Source of the DNA: Oscillospiraceae bacterium
GTDB lineage: Bacteria; Bacillota; Clostridia; Oscillospirales; Oscillospiraceae
DNA: 64,000 nucleotides
Reading direction: 5' to 3'
Assembly (NCBI GenBank): GCA_017452505.1
Contig: JAFTMI010000035.1
Coordinates: forward strand, 1-64,000
Positions 41,624 to 50,187 of the stretch are shown piece after piece. The stretch's first letter is position 1. The number at the start of each line of letters is the position of its first letter. Both the position numbers and the translations under genes were made by a program. The notes under the pieces were generated by a model that was not told the DNA's origin, did no database searches, and saw only the letters and a list, made by a program, of their open reading frames with translations.

Positions 41624-42412
41624 ATGAAATATGGATTTATTGGCTGCGGCAATATGGGTGGCGCTATCGCACGAGCCCTGTCCTGCAGTACTAAAGATAT
41701 TATGCTGTCGGATTTCTTCCCCGAGAAGGCCGCTGCTTTGGCAGAAGAACTGGGATGTAAGAGTGGCGACAATCAGACCGTGGTTTCCACCTGTGACCGG
41801 GTCTTTTTGGCTGTCAAGCCTCAGGTGATGGCTGATGTGCTGGCACCCTTGCAAAGTGCATTTGCCGAGAAAAAGCCCCTGGTAATTACTATGGCCGCGG
41901 GCATTACCCGCGACCGCATTGAGCAGCTGATCGGCACACACCTGCCCATCATCCGCATTATGCCCAACACGCCTGTAATGGTAAATTCCGGTATGATTCT
42001 GTACTGCCATAATGATTTGGTGGACAATTCTTTGTTAGCAGACTTCCTGGCGGATACTGTTCCTTGCGGTCAGTGGGATAAACTGGATGAAGAACTGATT
42101 GACGCTGCCGGTGTTGTTTCCGGCTGCGGTCCTGCTTATATGTACATGTTTATGAACGCATTGGCAAAGGGCGCGGCAGCCTGTGGTGTTCCCCAGGACA
42201 AGGCTTTGTCCTATGCCGCTGCAACAATGATCGGCGCTGCCAAAATGGTGCAACAGACCGGCGAAGACCCCGAGGTTCTTAAAAACAACGTCTGTTCCCC
42301 CGGCGGCAGCACCATCGCCGGTGTACGGGCCTTAGAGGCCGCAGACTTTGACAAAGCAGTTCTCGACTGTGTTTGCGCAGCCTATAAGCGAAACCAAGAA
42401 CTTGGAAAGTAA
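41624..42412 (+). CDS. proC: Pyrroline-5-carboxylate reductase
   Basis: Final step of proline synthesis. 262 aa. NADPH-binding GFIGCGNMGGAIARAL, LAVKPQVM, IIRIMPNTPVMVNSGM and the helical dimerisation domain with GCGPAYMYMFMNALAKGA and VCSPGGSTIAGVRALE. Ten bases separate it from proA, with AGGAG. Last gene of the proBAC operon. Confidence 0.97.
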   Translation: MKYGFIGCGNMGGAIARALSCSTKDIMLSDFFPEKAAALAEELGCKSGDNQTVVSTCDRVFLAVKPQVMADVLAPLQSAFAEKKPLVITMAAGITRDRIEQLIGTHLPIIRIMPNTPVMVNSGMILYCHNDLVDNSLLADFLADTVPCGQWDKLDEELIDAAGVVSGCGPAYMYMFMNALAKGAAACGVPQDKALSYAAATMIGAAKMVQQTGEDPEVLKNNVCSPGGSTIAGVRALEAADFDKAVLDCVCAAYKRNQELGK

Positions 42413-42446
42413 AAATCAGCCACCGATTATTCGGTGGCTGATTTTT
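42411..42446. terminator. Bidirectional terminator between proC and serA
   Basis: 16-bp perfect stem (AAAAATCAGCCACCGA), TTAT loop, with T5 on either strand. Confidence 0.92.
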
Positions 42447-42448
42447 AT

Positions 42449-43615
42449 TTATTTATCGATTTCTCTTACCCGGATGACACCTTCGATCTTGGTCAGCTTT
42501 TCGATAGCCGCCTTAGAAGGAACGCTGTCCAGATCCAGCATTGTGTAGGCATAATCGCCCTTACTGCGGTTCACCAAATCAGAAATATTGATGTGTTCTT
42601 CCGACAGTACAGTGGTGAACTGACTCAGCATATTGGGGATATTCTTGTGTAGGATCGTCACACGAGCTGCCTTAGAGCAGACGCCCATATCGCAGTTGGG
42701 GAAGTTTACAGAGTTCACAATGTTACCGTTCTTCAGGTAGTTCATCACCTGCTTAACAGCCATCTTGGCACAGTTGTCCTCAGACTCCTCCGTGGAAGCA
42801 CCCAGGTGCGGAATGGCCACAACACCTTCCATACCGGCAGTTCTGTCATTGGGGAAGTCGGTGATGTAACGACGGACCTTGCCGGATTTCAGTGCTTCTT
42901 CCATTGCATCATCGTCAACCAGCAGATCACGGGCGAAGTTCAAGACCACAACGCCGTCCTTCATCTTGGAAATAGCTTCTGCGTCAATCATACCCTTTGT
43001 ATCGGGCAGCAAAGGCACATGCAGGGTAATAATATCACTGTTGGCATAAATCTCATCACGGGTCTTAACCGGGATAATGTTGCTGTCCAGATGCCAAGCA
43101 GCATCAATGGAAATAAAGGGGTCACAGCCGTAAACATTCATACCCAGTTTGATAGCAGCATTGGCCAAGGGACCACCAATAGCGCCCAAACCGATAACGC
43201 CAAGGCTCTTACCTGCAATTTCATGTCCGGCAAACTGAGACTTACCCTTTTCCACCTGCTTGCCTACATCGGGTGTATCCTTAATGGTCTGCACCCAATT
43301 GATGCCGCCAACTACATCACGGCTACCCAGCAGCATACCGCAAAGAGCCAGCTCCACAACACCGTTGGCATTAGCGCCGGGGGTATTGAAAACCACGATA
43401 CCTTCCTGTGCACAGCGGTCCAGGGGAATATTGTTGACACCAGCGCCGGCTCTGGCGATAGCCAAAAGCTCGGGAGCGAAGGTCATATCGTGCATAGCGG
43501 CGCTGCGGACAACAACGGCCTGCGCCTTATCAATTTCCTCGGTCTTTGCAAATTCGTCTGTCCACAAGGCAGTACCCTTGTCGGAAATTTTATTTAAGTA
43601 ATGATACTGAAACAT
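42449..43615 (-). CDS. serA: D-3-phosphoglycerate dehydrogenase
   Basis: Oxidises 3-phosphoglycerate to 3-phosphohydroxypyruvate with NAD. 388 aa, the shorter form with a C-terminal ACT domain and no ASB domain. NAD loop LGVIGLGAIGGPLANAA, AGAGVNNIPLD, catalytic Arg in LNFARDLLVDD and His in VAIPHLGASTEESEDN. The ACT domain (NIPNMLSQFTTVLSEEHINI) probably binds Ser. Third gene of apgM-serC-serA. Confidence 0.96.
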   Translation of the reverse strand: MFQYHYLNKISDKGTALWTDEFAKTEEIDKAQAVVVRSAAMHDMTFAPELLAIARAGAGVNNIPLDRCAQEGIVVFNTPGANANGVVELALCGMLLGSRDVVGGINWVQTIKDTPDVGKQVEKGKSQFAGHEIAGKSLGVIGLGAIGGPLANAAIKLGMNVYGCDPFISIDAAWHLDSNIIPVKTRDEIYANSDIITLHVPLLPDTKGMIDAEAISKMKDGVVVLNFARDLLVDDDAMEEALKSGKVRRYITDFPNDRTAGMEGVVAIPHLGASTEESEDNCAKMAVKQVMNYLKNGNIVNSVNFPNCDMGVCSKAARVTILHKNIPNMLSQFTTVLSEEHINISDLVNRSKGDYAYTMLDLDSVPSKAAIEKLTKIEGVIRVREIDK

Positions 43616-43630
43616 ATCTATCCTCTTTTC

Positions 43631-44713
43631 TTAGGTATGGCTTGCTTCAAAAGCCTTCATAAACTCAACCAACTTTTCAACACCTTCGATGGGCATAGCA
43701 TTGTATATACTTGCACGCATGCCGCCCACGGTACGGTGACCCTTCAGGTTCTCAAAGCCGGCGGCCTTTGCAGCCTTAACAAACTCAGCGTCCAGTTCCT
43801 CGCTGCCGGTTACAAAAGGAACATTCATAAGGGAGCGGTCCTCCTTGCGGACAGTACCCTTAAACAGCTTGCTCTGATCCAGGAAATCGTACAGAATCTT
43901 AGCCTTCTTCTCGTTATGTGCCTTCATAGCCTCCAGGCCGCCCATTTTCTTCAGCCACTTAAACACCTTACCGCAGATGTAAATACCGTAGCAAGGAGGT
44001 GTGTTGTACATAGAGCCGTTGTCAGCATGGATCTTGTACTGCAGCATAGTGGGCGTGCCGGGCAGCACATCCTCGGTAATCAGGTCTTCACGGATAATGG
44101 CGATCACCACACCGGCAGGACCGATATTCTTCTGCACGCCGCCGTAGATCATACCGTACTTGGTCACATCCACAGGCTCAGACAGGAAGCAGGAGGAAAC
44201 ATCGGAAACCAGGATCTTACCCTTAGTGTTAGGCAGGGTATGGTACTTGGTGCCGTAAATGGTGTTGTTCTCGCAGATGTACACATAGTCTGCATCCTCG
44301 CTGATGGGCAGGTCAGAACAGTCGGGAATGTAAGAGAAAGTCTTGTCGGCAGAGGATGCAACAGCATTGGCCTTGCCATACTTCTGCGCTTCCTGGTATG
44401 CTTTCTTAGCCCACTGACCGGTAACGATGTAATCAGCAACGCCGTTCTTCATTAGGTTCATAGGGATCATAGCAAACTGCTGAGATGCACCGCCCTGCAG
44501 GAACAGGACCTTATAATTATCGGGAATGTTCATCAAATCCCGCAGATCAGCCTCAGCCTCATCAATGATTTCCTGATAAGCCTTGCTGCGGTGGCTCATC
44601 TCCATAACGGACATACCGGTGCCCTTATAGTCCAGCATCTCTGCTGCTGCTTCTTTCAAAACTTCCTCGGGCAGGACAGCAGGACCTGCGGAAAAATTAT
44701 ATACTCTTGCCAT
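43631..44713 (-). CDS. serC: Phosphoserine aminotransferase
   Basis: PLP enzyme converting phosphohydroxypyruvate and Glu to phosphoserine and 2-oxoglutarate. 360 aa. Typical start RVYNFSAGPAVLPEEVLKEA, then MSVMEMSHRSKAY, LFLQGGASQQFAMIPMNL, the PLP Lys in YGGVQKNIGPAGVVI and the C-terminal HRTVGGMRASIYNAM. AGGAGG lies before the ATG. It sits between apgM and serA in the same direction. Confidence 0.97.
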   Translation of the reverse strand: MARVYNFSAGPAVLPEEVLKEAAAEMLDYKGTGMSVMEMSHRSKAYQEIIDEAEADLRDLMNIPDNYKVLFLQGGASQQFAMIPMNLMKNGVADYIVTGQWAKKAYQEAQKYGKANAVASSADKTFSYIPDCSDLPISEDADYVYICENNTIYGTKYHTLPNTKGKILVSDVSSCFLSEPVDVTKYGMIYGGVQKNIGPAGVVIAIIREDLITEDVLPGTPTMLQYKIHADNGSMYNTPPCYGIYICGKVFKWLKKMGGLEAMKAHNEKKAKILYDFLDQSKLFKGTVRKEDRSLMNVPFVTGSEELDAEFVKAAKAAGFENLKGHRTVGGMRASIYNAMPIEGVEKLVEFMKAFEASHT

Positions 44714-44725
44714 TTCTATTTCCTC

Positions 44726-45922
44726 CTAAACGATAAATTCTTCTAATAAGCGATAACCTTCGCTCTGGTAGATGCCGCTGGCTTCAGCGGACTTTTCTGA
44801 GAAAACATCCACTTTCTTCTGCACCTTGGTACTGTCGTACAGCACATAAGGAACAGGATCGGATGTATGCGTGCGTTTACAAATAGGTGTGGGATGGTCC
44901 GGCAGAACAAGCATTCTGTAAGGCTCCCCTGATTCATCCAGCGCCTTTTTCACAACGGAAACGATCTTCTCATCAATTTCCGCAATGGATTGCACCTTGT
45001 GCATCAGATTGCCCTGGTGGCCCATCTCATCGGGCGCCTCCACATGGATATAGACAAAATCCTGTCCATCCTCCAGCAGCGCCTTTACAGCAGCCTGAGC
45101 CTTGCCCAAGTAATTGGTATCCAAAGAGCCGGTAGCGCCCTCGACTTCAACCACCTGCATGCCGGCACCCACCGCAATTCCCTTCAACAGATCAACAGCG
45201 GAGATCACTGTGCCGGAAAGCCCGGTCTTTTCCTTAAAGTTTTGCAATGCAGGCTTTGTACCTGCACCCCAGAACCAAAGTGAGTTTGCCTTATTTTTAC
45301 CAGCCTGTGCGCGGGCAATATTCAGCGGATGGTTGTTGAGAACCTCAAAGCTCTTTTCCATCATCGCACGGAACACGGGATTTTCCGGCAGGAACGGTCC
45401 GATCACCTGACCCAAATGGTCGTGAGGCGGCTCCAGATCCAAAATTTTACCCTTATTCCATACGGTAATATGCCGATAGCTGGTACCGGTATAGAACTTA
45501 AATTCTTCATTCTGGAAAGCCTCCCGGACAGCATCCATCAGAATGTCTGCATCCTGGGTGGAAATCTCACCGGAGCTGTGGTCCAAAATGGTCTTTTCCT
45601 CATAGGGTTCATCCTCTGACACCGTTACAATATTGCAGCGGAATATTACATCAGTATCTTTCATAGAGACGCCTACACTCAGCGCCTCCAGGGGTGATCG
45701 TCCTGAATAGCAGGTTAATGGGTTATAACCCAACACCGCCAGGTTTGCCACATCGCTGCCCGGCTTCATTGAGTCGGGTACAGTTTTTGCCAAGCCCACA
45801 GTGCCGCCAGAGGCGAGAACGTCCATACAGGGTGTTGAAGCAAACTCCATCGGTGTTTTGCCGCCAAGCTCTGCAATGGGCAAATCTGCCATACCGTCTG
45901 CAAGTACGATTACATATTTCAA
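44726..45922 (-). CDS. apgM: ApgM-type cofactor-independent phosphoglycerate mutase family protein
   Basis: 398-aa member of the alkaline phosphatase superfamily. Metal-site features: VIVLADGMADLPIAELGG (Asp), SDVANLAVLGYNP (the nucleophile is expected nearby: GRSPLEA), IHVEAPDEMGHQGN (Asp/His) and VLPDHPTP (Asp/His). As a mutase it would feed 3-phosphoglycerate to SerA and SerC, which follow in the operon. Alternatively, ApgM-like proteins in some anaerobes have been proposed as homoserine kinases, and no serB phosphatase is seen here. The start codon is TTG after AAGGGGG. First gene of the operon. Confidence 0.88.
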   Translation of the reverse strand: MKYVIVLADGMADLPIAELGGKTPMEFASTPCMDVLASGGTVGLAKTVPDSMKPGSDVANLAVLGYNPLTCYSGRSPLEALSVGVSMKDTDVIFRCNIVTVSEDEPYEEKTILDHSSGEISTQDADILMDAVREAFQNEEFKFYTGTSYRHITVWNKGKILDLEPPHDHLGQVIGPFLPENPVFRAMMEKSFEVLNNHPLNIARAQAGKNKANSLWFWGAGTKPALQNFKEKTGLSGTVISAVDLLKGIAVGAGMQVVEVEGATGSLDTNYLGKAQAAVKALLEDGQDFVYIHVEAPDEMGHQGNLMHKVQSIAEIDEKIVSVVKKALDESGEPYRMLVLPDHPTPICKRTHTSDPVPYVLYDSTKVQKKVDVFSEKSAEASGIYQSEGYRLLEEFIV

Positions 45923-45973
45923 CGCAATTCCCCCTTACTGTGTGTCTTTTTGCAGTGTACAAATGTACCTTAA

Positions 45974-46002
45974 ATAATAACACCTTTTTCGCAAAAAAAC
46001 AA
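45974..46002 (-). promoter_or_regulatory. Sigma-A promoter of apgM-serC-serA
   Basis: TTGTTT, 17-bp spacer, TATTAT (45979-45974) on the minus strand. A GTAC-ATTT-GTAC inverted repeat lies just downstream and might be an operator. Confidence 0.6.
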
Positions 46003-46078
46003 GAAGAAATCCAAAAATTATCACTTTTTACAAAACTTCACTTAGCTAAAGCAACTTTTTGGAGAAAACCATCAAAAG

Positions 46079-46106
46079 CTCCCGGCAAAGACAGCTTTAC
46101 CGGGAG
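46079..46106 (-). terminator. Terminator of asnB
   Basis: CTCCCGG-T-AAAG paired with CTTT-G-CCGGGAG around a 4-nt loop, followed by C and TTTT on the minus strand. Confidence 0.8.
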
Positions 46107-46113
46107 TTTTCAA

Positions 46114-47925
46114 TCAAATTATAGATACATGGTAGTGTTCCAACCAGAAATTGATTTGCAGCATATAGGCGATCGTTTGAGGTAGTTTCATGAGCTGTCC
46201 GTACCATGGCCACGTCAATTCTGCGCTGCACAGATTTTTCAGCGCATCCCGGTTTACAATCCCGTATATCGGCGCATCCTTTCGCTGTAAAAGTTCCTGC
46301 ATCAAGCCACTGACCGCTTCCAAATAACCGGGATCGTAAGTCTTGGGATAGGGACTCTTTTTCCGCCAAAGAACCTCTTGTGGCAATATGCCTTCCATTG
46401 CATAACGAAGAAGACCTTTTTCTTTTCCGTTATAATCTTTATACTCCCAGGGCACACCGTAGAGATACTCAGCGATCCGATAATCACAGAACGGCACGCG
46501 AACCTCCAGGCCGCAAGCCATACTCATCCGGTCTTTTCTGTCAAGCAACGTCTGCATAAACCACTGCTGATTTAAGTTTACCATTTCCTTCATCCGCCGC
46601 TCTGTGGCATCTGTACCGGGTAAAATATCGCACTCGGAAATGGTCTTGAGATACTGTTCGTTCACAAAGCTCTCCGGATCAATTGCGGATAATATATCTT
46701 TATGCAACAGTTTTGCCCTGTCTTGCGTGTTTTGTGCCCAGGGAAACCCCGCAAAGGACCTTACCTCGGGATCCCGATACCAGGGATACCCACCAAAAAT
46801 CTCATCGGCGCACTCCCCAGAAAGGGCCATTTTTACTTCTTTTCGAATTTCTCTGCAGAACAACAGCAGTGACGAATCCACATCAGCCATACCGGGAAGA
46901 TCTCTTGCGATAGTAGCTCCCTTCAACGCGTCCACCAAATCGGTAGGCTTTAGTACAGTCCAGTGGTGTCTGCACTGTAATTTCTCCTGCATTATTGCAA
47001 TGTAGCTATTGTCGGAATTGGGTTGGAATTTACCAGGCACAAAGAATTTATCATTGTTTTCATAGTCAAGAGAAAACGTATCCAGCTGTCCTTGCATTTC
47101 CTCCGCACAAATAGCAGTGATCAAGCTGGAATCCAGACCTCCTGACAAAAAAGTTCCAAGAGGGACGTCGGATACCATCTGTCTGCGAATAGCATCCGTC
47201 ACAAGCCAGCGGACACATTCAGCTGTTTCTTCAAAGGATTCTTTATGTTCTCTGTCCCGCAGCTTCCAATACTGCCACCATCTTAATTTACCCTGTGTAT
47301 AGAATCCGCAGCAGCCGGGTTTCAGCTCCAATAAGTTCTTAAATACGCCGCTACCGGGAATTCGTCCCGGTCCCAGCAAAATAAGCTGAGCCGCCCCTTC
47401 CCTGTCCAACTGCGCCGGAACACCCGGATAGGAAAGTAAAGTTTTCATTTCTGACGCAAATAGCAGTCCTCCGGAGAATTGTGTATAAAACAAAGGTTTG
47501 ACACCCATCCTGTCCCGGGCAAGAAACAGTCGCTTTTTGTTTTTTTCCCAAACACCAAAGGCAAAAATACCGTTAAATCTTTCAACACATCCCTCCTGCC
47601 ACTGCGCGTAGGCATGCAGGACAACCTCCGTATCACTCCGGGTTATAAATTCATGACCCAATGCCTGCAAAGTATCTCGCAATTCCTGGGTATTGTAGAG
47701 CTCCCCGTTGTATGTAATTACATATTCCTCCCCGGACCAGCACAGTTGCATTGGCTGCGCGCCGCCCTCCGGGTCCACGATGGCGAGTCTGCTGTGAAGC
47801 AGACAGCATTGCCGCTGCATATAGCTACCGGTGCCATCCGGACCTCGATGCTGCATCGTGCGAAGCAAAGTATCCAAAATCTGCGAATCAAAGGGTAGAT
47901 CCAGGATTCCAGCTATTGCACACAT
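46114..47925 (-). CDS. asnB: Asparagine synthase (glutamine-hydrolysing)
   Basis: 603 aa. N-terminal class II glutaminase with nucleophile Cys2 (MCAIAGILD), MQHRGPDGTGSY, and the YNGELYN and SDTEVVLHAYAQW motifs. The C-terminal synthetase has a PP-loop (LGTFLSGGLDSSLITA), ALSGECADEIFGGYPWY and DRMSMACGLEVRVPFCD. It makes Asn from Asp, Gln and ATP. Good AAGGAG site before the ATG. Monocistronic. Related enzymes amidate cell-wall precursors or other acids, but the Asn-synthase motif set is complete. Confidence 0.94.
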   Translation of the reverse strand: MCAIAGILDLPFDSQILDTLLRTMQHRGPDGTGSYMQRQCCLLHSRLAIVDPEGGAQPMQLCWSGEEYVITYNGELYNTQELRDTLQALGHEFITRSDTEVVLHAYAQWQEGCVERFNGIFAFGVWEKNKKRLFLARDRMGVKPLFYTQFSGGLLFASEMKTLLSYPGVPAQLDREGAAQLILLGPGRIPGSGVFKNLLELKPGCCGFYTQGKLRWWQYWKLRDREHKESFEETAECVRWLVTDAIRRQMVSDVPLGTFLSGGLDSSLITAICAEEMQGQLDTFSLDYENNDKFFVPGKFQPNSDNSYIAIMQEKLQCRHHWTVLKPTDLVDALKGATIARDLPGMADVDSSLLLFCREIRKEVKMALSGECADEIFGGYPWYRDPEVRSFAGFPWAQNTQDRAKLLHKDILSAIDPESFVNEQYLKTISECDILPGTDATERRMKEMVNLNQQWFMQTLLDRKDRMSMACGLEVRVPFCDYRIAEYLYGVPWEYKDYNGKEKGLLRYAMEGILPQEVLWRKKSPYPKTYDPGYLEAVSGLMQELLQRKDAPIYGIVNRDALKNLCSAELTWPWYGQLMKLPQTIAYMLQINFWLEHYHVSII

Positions 47926-47975
47926 ATATCACAACTCCTTCCTGCTATGAGTTTATGTTGCAGGCGCAAAATTGT

Positions 47976-48005
47976 GCATAAATATTGTCGCGGTCGGACA
48001 TATTA
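47976..48005 (+). promoter_or_regulatory. Candidate sigma-G promoter for the helical-bundle gene
   Basis: GCATA (47976-47980), an 18-bp spacer and CATATTA (47999-48005) match the sigma-G consensus GYATR-N17/18-CATNNTA at every fixed base. The expected start site (about 48012) leaves an unusually short leader before the likely ATG at 48021. Confidence 0.5.
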
Positions 48006-48020
48006 TTTATGGTGATGAAA

Positions 48021-48449
48021 ATGAAAGGCAGCAAGGACATCCTCTCTTCCATTCTGAAGACAACCCAAATGGGGCAAATCGGCATTCGCAGTATCTTAAA
48101 TGAGCCGCTGCAGCCCAGCCTGCGCACTGAGCTGAGAAATGAATTGCGTGAATATGACGCAATTGAGCAAGAAGTCCACGGTATAGCCAAAGAACGCGGC
48201 TGGGAACTCAAAGAGCTCAATCCAGCAATCAAAAGTATGGCCAACATGATGACTCGCACACAGTTAAGCTATGGTGAGCTGGATTCAAAGGCTGCAGCAA
48301 TGATGATCCGTGGCAATACCAGGGGTATTATCAAAGGCTACAAGAATCTAAACCAGTTCCCACCCTCAGATCGACAGGTCAATGCGTTGGCACAGCGTCT
48401 AATTGATATTGAAGAAGCAAACAATCATCTGCTCCAGGGGTTTCTGTAA
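48021..48449 (+). CDS. Unrecognised all-helical protein (four-helix-bundle type), 142 aa
   Basis: No firm family. The sequence is almost wholly amphipathic helix: ILSSILKTTQMGQIGIRSIL, a charged second helix (RTELRNELREYDAIEQEVH), a Met/Ala-rich third (IKSMANMMTRTQLSYGELDS) and a fourth ending ANNHLLQGFL. It resembles ferritin-like or DUF2383-type bundles, but the Glu/His metal ligands are not obvious. Four start codons are possible (47985 TTG; ATG at 48009, 48015, 48021); 48021 is preferred because GGTGATGA precedes it. It sits beside the cortex-lytic genes and has a sigma-G-like promoter, so a spore role is inferred. Confidence 0.65.
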   Translation: MKGSKDILSSILKTTQMGQIGIRSILNEPLQPSLRTELRNELREYDAIEQEVHGIAKERGWELKELNPAIKSMANMMTRTQLSYGELDSKAAAMMIRGNTRGIIKGYKNLNQFPPSDRQVNALAQRLIDIEEANNHLLQGFL

Positions 48450-48458
48450 ACCCCTGGA
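48433..48458 (+). terminator. Terminator overlapping the stop codon of the helical-bundle gene
   Basis: TCCAGGGGTTT, CTGT loop and AAACCCCTGGA, followed by ACATTTTTA. It separates this gene from the SleC-type genes. Confidence 0.85.
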
Positions 48459-48485
48459 ACATTTTTATCCCGCTCGCATAGCATA
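48459..48485 (+). promoter_or_regulatory. Candidate sigma-K (late mother-cell) promoter for the SleC-type operon
   Basis: AC, a 16-bp spacer and CATAGCATA (48477-48485) fit the sigma-K pattern AC-N16-CATANNNTA. The start site would be near 48492. Confidence 0.45.
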
Positions 48486-48513
48486 AGAAAGAATAATGAA
48501 AGGAGGAGATATT

Positions 48514-48897
48514 CTGGCTGATTCAGGATACATACAGGTTCACGCTTACACAAGCTACGCACAGATACCTCTGCAGGATGTTGCCGTTTCCGTCACCGAT
48601 GCCAGTGGTGGAGCGATTGCCCTGCGTCTGACGAACCGGAACGGCTTGCTGGATGCGCCAATCGAGATCGAGGCACCGAATGTTACTTCCGGTCAAAGCC
48701 CCAACACCGGCATCATTCCCTTTGCAGTGGTGAATTTATACGCCCGCCTAACCGGCTACGAAGCAATTGAAATTGAAAATCTGCAAATTTTCCCCGGCAC
48801 TACCACGGTGCAAAATTTGGAGATGATTCCTCTTTCGGAGCTCCCCCAATCCTTTAATAAATTGGAGGTGTTTCCAACTCCGTCCCAAAATCTTTAG
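48514..48897 (+). CDS. SleC prodomain-like protein encoded as a separate gene
   Basis: About 127 aa. Resembles the N-terminal pro-region of clostridial cortex-lytic SleC: GYIQVHAYTSYAQIPLQDVA, a beta-sandwich (carboxypeptidase regulatory-like), IIPFAVVNLYARLTGYEAI, then IFPGTTTVQNLEMIPLSELP. In SleC this part is joined to the catalytic domain and removed by a Csp protease; here a stop codon separates them. Start is unusual: the perfect AAAGGAGG lies at 48499-48506, inside the frame of the first ATG (48496), and fits initiation at CTG (48514) or ATT (48511). A predicted transcription start near 48492 also argues against the ATG at 48496. If the ATG is used the product has 133 aa. Confidence 0.75.
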   Translation: MADSGYIQVHAYTSYAQIPLQDVAVSVTDASGGAIALRLTNRNGLLDAPIEIEAPNVTSGQSPNTGIIPFAVVNLYARLTGYEAIEIENLQIFPGTTTVQNLEMIPLSELPQSFNKLEVFPTPSQNL

Positions 48898-48909
48898 GGA
48901 GGGTAACTC

Positions 48910-50187
48910 ATGCCAACAGTAACACCTTTTGTACCCCAGCGGATCACCGTGCATTTAGGCGCACCGTCGTCCAATGCAGAAAATGTCACTGTTTCCTTTG
49001 CGGACTATGTTAAAAATGTAGCCTCCAGCGAGATATATCCTACCTGGGACGAAAGCGCGCTGCGTGCCAACATTTTGGCCATCACTTCATTTGCGCTAAA
49101 CCGGGTATATACCGAATTTTACCGCAGCCGCGGTTATGATTTTGATATCACCAACTCTACCGCCTTTGACCAATACTTCGTAAAGGGGCGGGCTTTCTTT
49201 GAAAACATCTCCCGGTTAGTCGACGAACTCTTTAACGACTATCTGCGCAGACCGGGATTTGTAGAGCCGTTGGCTGCCAAATTCTGCAATGGCACTACCG
49301 TTACTTGCGAGGGTTTAAGTCAATGGGGCAGCCAAAACCTTGCCCAACAGGGCTATAACTCTACCCAGATCCTCCGCAGTTATTACGGTGATGTAGAAAC
49401 CGTTCTTAACGCACCAATAAGGGGTATTACTTCGTCCTATCCCGGAACACCGCTGCGTGTGGGCAGCACCGGGCCCAATGTTGTTGTAATACAGGTGTCC
49501 TTAAACCGGATAGCACAGAATTACCCGGCAATCCCTAAAATCCCAGCTGCTGACGGAATTTTTGGCCCACGCACCGAAGCTACAGTCAGAGCATTTCAGC
49601 AGATTTTCGGTCTTTCTCCGGACGGAATTGTGGGCCCCGCTACTTGGTATGAGATCGTACGGCTATATACCGCTGTCACTTCCCTTTCTGAACTTCGCAG
49701 TCAGGGGCAGCAATTCTATGCCATCAACTGGTCTGCACCCAACGCCTTGCAAACAGGAGATACAGGCGATAAGGTACGACAGCTGCAGTATATGCTATCT
49801 GTTCTCTCCGCTTATATTCCCGAGATGCCGCCTGTTTCTGTAGATGGCATTTTTGGGCAGGCTACCCGCGCAGCGGTGTTGGCTGCGCAACGGCGGTTTC
49901 GGCTTCCGGAAACGGGGGTCGTTGGTGAAGCCACCTGGGATGAGATCTATGACCAGTTCTCCGGAATTGAGAACACGACACTTCGCAGCGGCGAAACCTT
50001 CCCCCGCCCCCCGGAAGCTACAGCACCTGCAGGTGCTGTCCGGCCTGTGGGTAATTTCAGAAGAAACGGAAATCCCGCAAATTCTCAAAGGTCCAATTAC
50101 GCAAGATCAACAACAATGACCCAATTCCCCGGCCGTGATTTGAGTATCGGCGGACAGGATTCCGTCCGACAGGAGGTGGTACGATGA
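48910..50187 (+). CDS. SleC-type spore cortex-lytic protein: SpoIID/LytB domain plus two peptidoglycan-binding domains
   Basis: 425 aa. Starts like mature SleC (RITVHLGAPSSNAENVTVSF). A SpoIID/LytB lytic-transglycosylase domain follows (about 30-160): YVKNVASSEIYPTWDESALR with Glu41 at the catalytic position, ITSFALNRVYTEFYRSRGY, GLSQWGSQNLAQQGY and ILRSYYG. Two PG_binding_1 repeats follow (about 175-260 and 275-355; PDGIVGPATWYEI and TGVVGEATWDEIY). The tail is Asn/Arg/Gln-rich and disordered. No signal peptide, as expected for a spore-coat/cortex enzyme made in the mother cell. GGAGGG lies before the ATG, 12 bases after the prodomain gene. Assignment rests on recalled similarity to SleC. 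Confidence 0.85.
   Translation: MPTVTPFVPQRITVHLGAPSSNAENVTVSFADYVKNVASSEIYPTWDESALRANILAITSFALNRVYTEFYRSRGYDFDITNSTAFDQYFVKGRAFFENISRLVDELFNDYLRRPGFVEPLAAKFCNGTTVTCEGLSQWGSQNLAQQGYNSTQILRSYYGDVETVLNAPIRGITSSYPGTPLRVGSTGPNVVVIQVSLNRIAQNYPAIPKIPAADGIFGPRTEATVRAFQQIFGLSPDGIVGPATWYEIVRLYTAVTSLSELRSQGQQFYAINWSAPNALQTGDTGDKVRQLQYMLSVLSAYIPEMPPVSVDGIFGQATRAAVLAAQRRFRLPETGVVGEATWDEIYDQFSGIENTTLRSGETFPRPPEATAPAGAVRPVGNFRRNGNPANSQRSNYARSTTMTQFPGRDLSIGGQDSVRQEVVR

Noticed and set aside
43601-44455. Long plus-strand frame opposite serC
   Set aside because: Shadow of serC, which has complete family motifs; no ribosome-binding site and no domain.
46010-46040. Possible T-box or riboswitch ahead of apgM
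   Set aside because: The sequence between the promoter and start is short (about 50 nt) and lacks a T-box core or a terminator.
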